Origin: Seminavis robusta
Taxonomy: Eukaryota > Bacillariophyta > Bacillariophyceae > Naviculales > Naviculaceae
Direction: 5' to 3'
DNA: 36,390 bases
Assembly (NCBI GenBank): GCA_903772945.1
Contig: CAICTM010001133.1
Coordinates: 1-36,390 of the forward strand
Shown here in pieces: positions 8,443 through 17,033 of this stretch. The number at the start of each line of letters is the position of its first letter. The first letter of the stretch is position 1. A model generated the notes under the pieces. The model did no database searches. It had not been told where the DNA came from and saw nothing but the letters and a program-made list of their open reading frames with translations. A program made the position numbers and the translations under genes.

Positions 8443-10458
8443 ATGTTCGGTGCTCCTCCTCCAGAGGATCAAGGCTCAGTGTCACCAAATGGCTCTGGTT
8501 CCAGCAATGCCCGACCTTTCGGCTTTGACGCCGACGGCAACCGCTACAACTCCCAAGCCTTTTCTGGTGCTCCTCCTCCACGCGACAATTTTGGTTCCCC
8601 GCCCTGGCAAGCCCCCAACTTGAATGGACTTGGACGGAACGCAGCGGGCACCACCGGTAGCGTTTTTGGAAGTCCTGGCCTTGGGTCTACCTTCCAAAAC
8701 TCCGGTTCTGGAGGTCGACTAACGGCGAACTTGAATGGCAATGGTGCTTCGCGTTTCTACGGCACGAAAAACACACCCTACTATCCTACCGATTGCTGGG
8801 ATGGAACTATGTATTCAATCACCGCCATGGCGACATTTGAGCACAACAGTTTTGACGAACTGCGCTTCGAAGACTATCTTCAAGGAAACCGGGGACTTGG
8901 ACGCCTTCAAGCTCAATTCAACAATCGCGACACTCCTCTGGACCACTTTGGTTCTCCAACTCTTTCCAACAGTTCTCCTACAGCTTCCGTCTTTTCTTCT
9001 GGTTCTCCAAGTGTGTTCGGTGCTCCAGCTTCATCGTTTGGGGCTGCGCACACCGACGCGACCGCTTGGACTACGGGACCCGCTGGGAACAATCGTGGCA
9101 CTCGTGCGGAACCCTTCGGCGCAGCAGCTGGATACAACAATTCAGCTACAGGTGTTCCCAACAGCTCTCCTTCCAGTTTCTCGTTGTTTGGGGCTCCAGC
9201 GCCATCGCAGCCTCAAAATGGCAACGCTAATGCCGCTTCTTCGGGACCGCGAGCTGCTCCTACGGGACCTGCATTTTTCCGCATGCCTTTTGCTGCTTCT
9301 ACTCAAAGCAACCATTCGCCTGTACCGGCTGGGCCAGGCAGCGCTCCAGTGCAGATAGCCGCCACTGCAGGCTTCGGTACTTCGCCCGCTGCGGCCTCGG
9401 GTTTGCTTGCTCTTTCGTCAAGTTCATTCCGTGATGACGATTCTACCGGTACGGCTACCGGTGGTAGCAGTCCTCGAGGGCTCGATTCGCTTTGGCGAAA
9501 AGATCCAAAAGAAAGCTTCAGCGATTGGATGCTCAAAGTCAAGACGAAGAGTAGCGAGGAGAACGACAAAGTCGTCGTGCACACATACCACATCCACAAG
9601 GCGGTGGTGGCTTTTGGCAAGAGCGAGCTCTTGGCCGAATTGTGCCATCAAGATCAAGAGGGGGCAGTCCTTGTCCAGCTTGAACCTCTGGGTGCAAAAG
9701 CAGTTCCGCTGCTTCTTGACTTTCTTTACTCCCCAGAGGAGCCATTCCAAATGGACGTTGAGGATGCAGTCGCTTTGCATTACCTTGGAAAAGTCTTCAA
9801 GGTGGAGCAGCTCTGTAACGGGGCGAAGAACTTCTGTCAAAACGAAATGGCTAGGAGCCTCGAGAACATTCCCAGCATCTTGGCAGCGGCCTCGATGCTA
9901 CCGGTAGACGATGATGGTATCAAGCAATTGGTGGTAGACTTCATTGGAACAACAAACCTGTTGCGGCTTCCAACAGACTCGTCCTTGCTTGAATCCTTCG
10001 ACCCAAATTTCTGGTTGGATGTACAGGACAAACTTGTTGGAAACGGCGTCACACCCAAGCCGCTTAGCTTGCATTGGAGTTTGCTCATGGGCCACTTTGC
10101 ACAATTGCACAAGGAGGAGCTCAAATTTGGCAAATTCTTCAAGTTGCTAACGAACGATGAACAGGCGATGCCTTTCGTTGCTTTGGAGGTTGCTTTGGAG
10201 CTCTGTGAAGTGCAGCAGGATCTCCTCTCGGGTGAGCAGGGAGTTGAAGCGGAAGGCGAACTATCCAGTCTCGAAAAGCGTTGCGCAAGTGCCATCGCGT
10301 CCAACTGGCGAAGCATTGATTTTGCTAGCGATGGACCAGTCTCGGAGGAACGAGTGAAGCAGCGAGGCTGCGAATTCATGTGGGCAGTCCTCAACGAAAC
10401 TATGAAGAACGCCAAAGATGCTTCTTTCTGTGGCTCCCCATTCGGTGCAAACAATTAG
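8443..10458 (+). CDS. FG-repeat protein with GLEBS-like motif and C-terminal BTB/BACK-like domain
   Basis: 671 aa from the first ATG in a frame that is open further upstream. Residues 1-340 are Gly/Ser/Ala/Pro/Asn-rich with nucleoporin-style FG motifs (MFGAPPP, SVFGSPG, SVFGAPASSFGA, SLFGAPAPS). Within this, residues about 118-150 carry DGTMYSITAM, then F-x3-SFDELRFEDY and QGNRG. That matches the GLEBS pattern of Nup98 (ITAM...S-x-x-ELR-x-EDY...NR), which binds the WD40 protein Rae1/Gle2. From about 355 a BTB/POZ-like region follows: FSDWMLKV, HTYHIHKAVVAFGKSELLAE, then VPLLLDFLYSPEEPF and DAVALHYLGKVFKVEQL. A helical BACK-like stretch runs to the C terminus. BTB domains dimerise or recruit cullin-3. 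The combination suggests a nuclear-pore-associated or Rae1-linked adaptor (inference). No intron is needed. Confidence 0.85.
   Translation: MFGAPPPEDQGSVSPNGSGSSNARPFGFDADGNRYNSQAFSGAPPPRDNFGSPPWQAPNLNGLGRNAAGTTGSVFGSPGLGSTFQNSGSGGRLTANLNGNGASRFYGTKNTPYYPTDCWDGTMYSITAMATFEHNSFDELRFEDYLQGNRGLGRLQAQFNNRDTPLDHFGSPTLSNSSPTASVFSSGSPSVFGAPASSFGAAHTDATAWTTGPAGNNRGTRAEPFGAAAGYNNSATGVPNSSPSSFSLFGAPAPSQPQNGNANAASSGPRAAPTGPAFFRMPFAASTQSNHSPVPAGPGSAPVQIAATAGFGTSPAAASGLLALSSSSFRDDDSTGTATGGSSPRGLDSLWRKDPKESFSDWMLKVKTKSSEENDKVVVHTYHIHKAVVAFGKSELLAELCHQDQEGAVLVQLEPLGAKAVPLLLDFLYSPEEPFQMDVEDAVALHYLGKVFKVEQLCNGAKNFCQNEMARSLENIPSILAAASMLPVDDDGIKQLVVDFIGTTNLLRLPTDSSLLESFDPNFWLDVQDKLVGNGVTPKPLSLHWSLLMGHFAQLHKEELKFGKFFKLLTNDEQAMPFVALEVALELCEVQQDLLSGEQGVEAEGELSSLEKRCASAIASNWRSIDFASDGPVSEERVKQRGCEFMWAVLNETMKNAKDASFCGSPFGANN
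8794..8898 (+). other. GLEBS-like (Rae1/Gle2-binding) segment within the FG/BTB protein
   Basis: The encoded residues 118-152 hold ITAM, then an aromatic residue, then SFDELRFEDY and a short NR-containing tail. In Nup98-type GLEBS motifs the equivalent positions are ITAM, an aromatic, S-x-x-ELR-x-EDY and NR. The segment lies inside the FG-rich half, as in Nup98. Confidence 0.7.
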
Positions 10459-11011
10459 ACGAAGTGAATGATTCAATCGAATCGCATCTAAAAAGAGAAA
10501 GAAATGTTTGTTGACGATACGGATCCGATTGGCTTCGAGAGTGGAATTGAACAAAGGAACGAATATCCGAGAGTCACCCTTGCCCGGCCGGGGCGGACTT
10601 CGGATAGCTCACGGTACCAGTAGGGCAACGTGCGATAGGACTTGTAGTAGATTGGTAAACATCGGATCTCAATCCAGAATAGAAGACAGAAATGATCTCT
10701 TCCTCATTGCCTAGAGTAGTCAGCTATGGTTCCTACCGGTACTGATACGTTTGTCGGCTGCAACTGGCAGCGGCATAAAATGCAACGCCCTCTCTTTGGG
10801 TCTCGCCGTTTCGGAAGGACGGCATCCACGGAATCGCTGTCTTGATTCTTCATTGTAGAATGAGAGTTTGTTTGCACATCCCACCAAAAGGGCACTGCAG
10901 ATTGTAATCCTTTGCTTTTGCCTTCGCACTCGTTGATTTCCCGGCATTTCTAGAGTGGGCTGGTCCTCGCGTCGCATGGCTCCAACTCTACCATACAACG
11001 TACAAAAGCGA
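10459..11011. other. Convergent intergenic region
   Basis: It lies between the 3' ends of the FG/BTB gene (plus) and the GT90 gene (minus). It presumably contains both 3' UTRs and polyadenylation regions. Only unremarkable short open frames are seen, plus GGTACC/ACCGGTAC words at about 10611 and 10733. No further gene can be supported. Confidence 0.5.
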
Positions 11012-13009
11012 CTAATTTCCCAGGCGCAGATTCTTCTTTCCCGTTGGCGATGATGTTGTGGCGGCGCTGCTGGGTATTTCTTTTGGAAAGGACTTTTCGT
11101 CAAAGAGTGTCGTGTACTCCAGCACCATTCGATAGGTATAGCACTGCATGTCTTCGGGTCGAATGTGCCGTTCTACGGTTTCTTTTCCGTGTCGGATAAT
11201 GTTTGCGATGACCTCTGGAGACTGTTGGTTGGCCCATTCAACTTTATGTGCCAGGTCACTGGTATCATAGTTTACGGGAATGTAGTCCTTCCAGTTGCGT
11301 ATGCGTTCACTGAACCATTCTCGGTATCGTGTTGATTTGAAGATGAGTGATCCAGTTCGCAGCAGTGACGAGAATCGAACGGAGAATGCTGCGAGAGAGC
11401 AAGAGGAGCGAAGGCAGCAAAAAGTGAGTACAGCAAATTACTGTGTGTATGTATGCGTCATTCAAAGAAATAAACAAATAAACCATCCTTGGTTCAATTT
11501 TTGTTTCGTTGACTGTAGTGTAGTGTATGTCATGTACTGGTACTCACCATTTCCATCGACATCCAAAAGGTATTTGTATTTTTGCAGCTGTCTGAAGCTG
11601 AGTCGATGAGCGAATCTGAATTCCTTCTGTACCGCGTCTTTGATGGTTTGTTCTTGTGTCTTGTGCATGTGTTCCTCTCCTTGCAACAATAGCTTCGTGA
11701 ATGCAAAATCCACTTGCACGTTGCTTTCTGCCTGAATGGGGTGTATATCGGTGCCACCCCATTGTTGCATGACACTGAATCTCGGTCCACTAAAGAAATC
11801 ATGGGCTTGTGAGTGATTACCCCATTCTACGGTGGAATCGTAGTTTCCCAGTGTGGATCCCCTCCAGGCAATGACATTTTTTCGTTCCTCCCACGGTTTC
11901 CCGTCTCGAAAAAAGGGCCAGAACCAGAATCCCCCTACTGCTGGACTAGATGTCATTCCTGCTGCACCAACTCGTCCACCGGCCACATAGAGATGAGGAA
12001 TGAGAAGATCCCGCGTGGTGGGATCCCGTGTGTCAATGACTCCATTTCTGTTTTTGTTGGATATTTCGAGACTGAGGTCTCCGGGATGCGTGGGATCGGC
12101 ATCAGTGTGATAGGATTCGGAATGTGAAGAAAAGATGGGCACGACGGCATCGGGAGGAGACCTGGGTCGATGGTGCAGATTAATGACGAATCTGGTGTGA
12201 ATGGGAGGTTTGTGTTGAATGACTGGATCCATGAGCCATTGTAGATTCCATTCCAGTTTTTGTCGTTCCCACCAGCCTCTCAGTGACTTTTCGCTGTGAA
12301 CTGTGGGATGCTGTTGGAACCATTCAGTCAATTGTGAGTCCAGAATGGTGAGAGTGTGATCTCTGATTTGCACCAGTAGAAAGGCTCCTTTGGTATAATT
12401 GGTGGCGATATCTTGTAGTTTGTCCCAGTGCAGCAATTCAGGAGGAGCATGTGGAGGATGATGCACTTCCAAACCTCCATTCATGATTTTTCGAAAGGGC
12501 AGGAGATCTCGTTCAATGGCGGTGTACATTTTGAAGGGTTCGCAGGCATTTTCTTGTGCAAAGTTGAGCCATGGCTGTAGAGAAGAGGGAGTGGGTCTTC
12601 GGAATCTGGTTTCGTAGGCATGCTGGAATGATTTCCATGACATTTTGGTGGTCGCCAGAGAATGCTGTTGTCGCGTGAGAAAGCTCTTGATGGCGAGCAG
12701 TTGTTTTTCCTTGAGCATGATGCGGAACATGACAAAGAGGACCAACGACATGATCATGACTCGGAAAATGACCATGAGTGCTCTCCACTGAACTGGAATT
12801 TGAGCCTGCGCTGCTGCCCACTTGGCCGCACCCAATCGTCGCATACGCGTGGCTCGAGCCTGCTTGAATGCAGGAGACTTCTTCAAGTCATAGTAAGCGT
12901 TGATCTGGGCTTGTCGTTGTGCTGGATTAGAAGGAGCTCGTCGAGCCCTTTTACGACTGCTTGTACGGGCCGGGGCCTTGCGAGGAATCGGAGTTTCGGT
13001 GGGTGGCAT
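11012..13009 (-). CDS. Glycosyltransferase family 90 (CAP10/Rumi-like), type II membrane protein
   Basis: Two exons, 11548-13009 and 11012-11388, with a 159-nt GTGAGT...CGCAG intron (phase 1), give 612 aa. The start ATG at 13009 follows a short non-ATG extension of the frame. The N terminus is basic and Pro-rich. A single hydrophobic helix at about residues 76-97 (ALMVIFRVMIMSLVLFVMF) suggests a Golgi/ER type II topology. The CAP10/GT90 region shows VIAWRGSTLGNYD (about 379-391), then KYKYLLDVDGN, continued across the splice as AFSVRF-SSLLRTGSLIFKST. It ends with REWFSERIRNWKDYIPV, the DL...KVEWAN block and the C-terminal helices. Family members transfer xylose or glucose to proteins or polysaccharides in the secretory pathway; the donor here cannot be told. 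The intron cuts inside the DVDGN sugar-nucleotide motif region. Confidence 0.88.
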
Positions 13010-13195
13010 TGTTTGTTGGTTTGCAAATAATACAATCAATCAATACTCAAACTAAGTGTGGCAATCTCTCTGTTACTCCTCCAACTTGGAAGGATCAATG
13101 GATTGGTGTGGCTTTTGGTAATACTGGACATAAAATGCCTCCAGAGTGTTTTTGAGTGCTTGCTTGGAGAAGGAATGAGGGTGATGGGCCAAAAC

Positions 13196-13202
13196 CTTTA
13201 TA
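13196..13202 (-). promoter_or_regulatory. Candidate TATA element (TATAAAG) for the GT90 gene
   Basis: On the minus strand TCTATAAAGG lies about 187 bp upstream of the GT90 start codon at 13009. That spacing would leave a leader of roughly 155 nt. It also falls inside a short open frame, so it may be fortuitous. Confidence 0.25.
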
Positions 13203-13689
13203 GAATAACTGGCTGGCCAAAGAGTGGCCAAAGGATCGGCTGTTGTGCTCTTTCTTCGTTCCCACACCTTGACCTGGCATTAGACAGGCACGTGAGGTAT
13301 ACGAGAGATGACCATGACTGCCAAGTTGTAGAATTAGGGTTTAAGCCTTGGTTACTAGATACAATTGACTCTCTTGACAGTGATTGCCTATTAGCAACTT
13401 CAATAAGGCTGACTTTACTCCGGTACTCAAAGATTTAATAAACATATACTGATATCTTAAAACCAAAGTCGTAAACAAGGTCGCGGAAGCAAACCAGGTC
13501 GTGAAACCCAGACCGCCAGAACTATGCCAGAGCAATGCCAGTTTGCACTCGCTACGCTATATGACATACTAGCTATGCATAGTACTGTAGCAGAGGGGAC
13601 CACTGAAATAAATCTTTAGAAAATGAACTGGCAGGTGCAAGTCTTACAGTACGCTGTATCGTGGACAAAAGAAGCCTTTTTTGTCACAG

Positions 13690-13748
13690 TTCGAAAAGAT
13701 TCTTTTCGAATTCGATTCGATTCGAATCGAATCGAATCGAATCGATTC
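13690..13748. repeat. Perfect 9-bp hairpin plus (ATTCG/TCGAA)n palindromic simple repeat
   Basis: TTCGAAAAG (13690-13698) and CTTTTCGAA (13702-13710) are perfect inverse complements around a 3-nt loop. The following GATTC units turn into GAATC units, so the repeat is itself an inverted repeat able to fold back. Confidence 0.85.
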
Positions 13749-13995
13749 CTCAATCTGGCAAAGGACACTCGCATCAACCATCAACCATCAACCATACTAC
13801 GACTGTACGAATAGCCACAAGAGATTGATCAAGGTGACAGACCATGGTGGCTGTGGTTGCTTTCGTGTTATTAATAGTTTGTTGAGGTGTTGATACAGTT
13901 AGTACCAGTACAGTACAAGTAAGAGAAGAAGCGAATACCATCCTCTTGTTGGTTCTGGAGTGTTCAGGTCAGTTCATGTCCCACTTAATGCGTTG

Positions 13996-16281
13996 ATGAT
14001 ATGCAATGCGAAGTCCGTTGTGAAGCCATCCATCTATGCATATCATCTCCAATGTAAAATGAGAATAAGACGAAGCATTGCCAAGAAGCCAAGGCGAACA
14101 ATCCCTTCGGCGATGTCTGTCCTACTAGTACCGGTATGGATACAGGCACTGTTACGCTTGGTAGTTGTGCTAGTACATGTACTTCATGTAGTATCAGGTG
14201 TCGCTCCTTGTTCTGGTTGGATGGTACCGGTAACAACAGCACCACTTCTAATTCATCATAGAGGACCAGATGTCACCAGCAGAGGCACAAGAACACGAAC
14301 AACCCAGCTTTGGGGGCACTCGTACATGTACAAGAGAATTTCTCAAGATTCTCAAGAGTATTTCCACCAAGGACAGACTCTCTACCAAGAGGCTATCTCT
14401 ACTAGTACTACCAGTACTGCCGGTACATGTAAAAATGAACAAAAGCTGCTGATGTTGGACCAATCTGCCTGGTTCTTCCAACAAGCTGTCAACTTGGAAC
14501 AGGACAAACTTCATACATTAATACAATGTCATCCACCAGGGGAGAACCCATCCATGTCCAATCTATTGGCGGCCTTGAGAGCATTGGCTACTGTATATGC
14601 TACCGGTACACAAAAGGATCAAGCCAAATGCATCCAAGTCATCGATCAAATCAGATACTGGAAAGCATCAAAAATGCCATTTCCGACTGAAAACAACTAT
14701 ACATCTACCAATAATACAACAACCTCCACCAAACAAACAACACAGCAACCACAACCGCAACATGAATGGGTCACATCAGACTCCACAACAACAACAACAA
14801 CAACAACAACAACAGCAACAACAAATAATAATAATACTCATGTGGCCCTTCGAACCACAGGACAACCGTTATTGTCCAAAAGTGATATTTCCATCATACT
14901 GAATGCTGCCAAGGCCTTTCGGAACAACAACCGAAAGACGACAACATCCACACGGTTTACCATGCAATATGCTGGAAACTCCGATCTGCATGTCGCCGAT
15001 TTAGTATCAATGCAACCATCACTACAACCAATCTTGGAGAAACTCTTACACAACCAAATCTATCCACTGGTGCGAAGTGCCTTTCTTCTACCTCATGACG
15101 ATGACGCCAATAATGATCCACAACCACCACTCTGTGTCTATGATGCACTGATTGTGAGGTACGATGGACAGGCTGCTGCAAACAGCGGACGTGATAAGGG
15201 AGCCTCCTTGCCACTGGTAAGTAGACTAAGCCAATAACAATCACCCACAAAAACAAGAAACATTGACGTGTGCAACTAATGATCTCGTTGCATTGTTGAC
15301 TGGTACCGTATACAGCACAGGGATGGGGGGCTCTTTACTGTCAACATTGCCTTGCAAGGGGACGGAAACGGAGGAACCTTGTTTGACAATCTCATAACAT
15401 CATCAACCAAACACACAGCTTCACATCACGACGACGACATTATCGAACGGGCTATCGTACACCCCCTCTCGCCGGGGCATGCAGTGGCACATCGGTCCAC
15501 AGAACGGCATGCTGGAGCTCCCACCAAGCCGGGGGAAGCAATACGAGAAATATTGGTGTTCTTTATTACTTTGAGAGAGACACTTCCAACCACACCCATT
15601 ACACTACAACATCAGCAACAATCCAACAACCCAGGTACAATCCACATCATGGGCAATCCCACCCAATACGCAACATTGGCAGGAATCGAGAGAGCCTTTT
15701 ATCTGAAAGAAATTGCGGCACAACAATCAAAGTCGCCCGCCGCTGCCGACAATACCGGTACCAGTCAAACATGCTATCAGTGGGCGTTGGCGCAAAATCC
15801 TTCTGATGGAGAAGCTCTCTTTTGGGTAGGGTACTTTCAGGTACAGCGTGCCAGAGCGGCACATGACAGGATGGTCGGAAAGGAAGACGACAACCAGCAC
15901 ATGGCAACAGTCACTAAGCACGTGCTCCGCATCTGGAGAGACTTTGACCACGGCATCCAGGCATTGGAAACAGTCGCCAACCGCCTGGACCCGTGCAACA
16001 TTCGAAGCCTGGCATTCTTGGGATCGGCGTATTCATGGAGGTGGTGCTTTGCCCAGGAGTGCCATCCACAGCAGTTTGGATTGCGTCAAGACGTCGAACT
16101 CGGCAAAGCAGCTGCCGTATTGCAACGCGCCGTTCGTCTGGAAGAATTGTTGCAAGGAATCATCGTTCAATCGGAAGAACAACTGTTCAGAGCAACTCTT
16201 TTGGATCAACTTGCCGAAATTTTACTGATTCAAGGCAAGGTGGGACAAGCTGCTGATTGCGTCGAAAAGGCAAGAAGCTGA
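13996..16281 (+). CDS. 2-oxoglutarate/Fe(II) oxygenase (prolyl-4-hydroxylase-like) with TPR-like helices
   Basis: Two exons, 13996-15216 and 15316-16281, joined by a 99-nt GTAAGT...TACAG intron in phase 0, give up to 728 aa. ATGs at 14059 and 14113 are alternative starts. The 14113 start would place a hydrophobic signal-like helix (SVLLVPVWIQALLRLVVVLV) at the very N terminus, so the protein is probably secretory. Exon 1 has helical TPR-like segments and a Thr/Asn low-complexity insert. The junction forms LPL|HRDGGLFTVNIAL, the HxD iron-binding motif (H408, D410 counted from 13996). Downstream come GGTLFD, then PGHAVAHRSTERHAG (candidate distal His 472) and REILVFF (Arg 484, candidate 2OG-binding). 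The C-terminal third (about 560-728) is TPR-like, ending in LAEILLIQGKVGQAADCVEK. Substrate unknown; a protein or cell-wall peptide prolyl/lysyl hydroxylase is plausible. Confidence 0.8.
14785..14837 (+). repeat. (ACA)n/(AAT)n microsatellite in coding sequence
   Basis: ACA units, one GCA interruption, then AAT units encode a Thr run followed by Asn residues inside exon 1 of the 2OG oxygenase. Such tracts are length-variable; this one sits in a linker between helical segments. Confidence 0.9.
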
Positions 16282-16356
16282 AGCTGACAAGCTCCCTCTT
16301 CTTGTAAGCACTCCTTGGGTATATGGTCGCTGCAATTTTTGAGATTCCGCAACGCT

Positions 16357-16752
16357 TCAGATGCAAGTCTTTTGCCTCAACTCGGCGTAAGCATAAAGCA
16401 AAACGTGGAGCAAAGGAAAGTCATAATCGTCCTCCCTGTATTGCAATTCTCTCAGCATTCGAATGGTTTCTCCATTAGGGGCAAATTGCCTGAGTTGTGG
16501 CATTCTGTTGCACCCAAAAATCTTGATGCTTTTGTAGGATGCCGTCAAAGGCTTCTCGATCTAGTCGCTCTACTCGATCCAGCACCCGTTTCCGTTGCGT
16601 TGGGTCTCGGCTGGTTGCTTGGCCATTGATTTGTGTGCTGTCGCTTGTGACGTCCAATGTCGGCAAGATGGGCGCTGGAACCGTGGTATCGTCGCCTTCT
16701 TCTACCGAGGGTGGAAACATAAAGTTGATAATATTTTGAAACGTTTCGACCT
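16357..16752 (-). pseudogene. Truncated 3' end of an unidentified gene, with a frame break
   Basis: The minus strand reads VETFQNIINFMFPPSVEEG, a Thr/Pro/Asp linker, then KRVLDRVERLDREAFDGIL and QKHQDFWVQQNATTQAICP to a TAA. One base further on, a second frame continues NGETIRMLRELQYRED and LLHVLLYAYAELRQKTCI to a stop at 16357. The two halves fit as one helical C-terminal region if one base is removed near 16466-16475. Upstream of about 16752 the gene stops abruptly at an in-frame TAG (or an AG acceptor) and inverted PT-repeat DNA begins. I do not recognise the family. It is most likely a gene end cut off by a rearrangement; an unseen upstream exon is the alternative. Confidence 0.4.
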
Positions 16753-16753
16753 A

Positions 16754-16900
16754 ATGGATCGCCCCACTGCCAAACCTACCGTATGGATCTTCCCACCACC
16801 AAACCTATGGATCTTCCCACCGCCAAACCCATGACTTCAAGCCCAACAGTCGAGTCTACAAGTTCAAGCCCAACAATGGAAGCCCACAACGTTGCGCACA
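16754..16900 (+). pseudogene. Degenerate inverted fragment of PT-repeat coding sequence
   Basis: The plus strand, shifting frame, reads MDRPTAKPT, then a run of TTKPMD/TAKPM-like units, then KPMTSSPTVESTSSSPTMEA. These units match the DRPTxKPT, TSSPTxEPT and PTMEP units of the PT-stalk protein encoded on the opposite strand just downstream (17034-20870). Stops and frame changes show that it is no longer translated as a unit. Its orientation is opposite to the intact gene, so an inverted duplication or inversion is implied. Confidence 0.5.
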
Positions 16901-17033
16901 ACAGGGGAGCCCACGACTATGGCACCAACAGTCTAGGAGGGGAAGGCCATGGCTAAACATGCATCACCAGCTTGCTATCGGAAATCGGGATGTAAAGGAC
17001 TCCATTGAATCTCGCGGTTTCTATATTGAATTA

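Larger units (their letters stand above)
13010..13995. other. Divergent intergenic region between GT90 and 2OG-oxygenase genes
   Basis: It holds the 5' regions of both flanking genes, a candidate TATA element for the minus gene (13196-13202), a 64-codon minus-strand open frame (13073-13267) of uncertain status, and a hairpin plus TCGAA/ATTCG simple repeat (13690-13748). Short GTACCAGTA words occur at about 13900-13920. Confidence 0.5.

Noticed and set aside
10720..11103. 127-codon minus-strand frame overlapping the GT90 end
   Set aside because: Different frame from the GT90 exon, no motif, and it lies mostly in the 3' flank.
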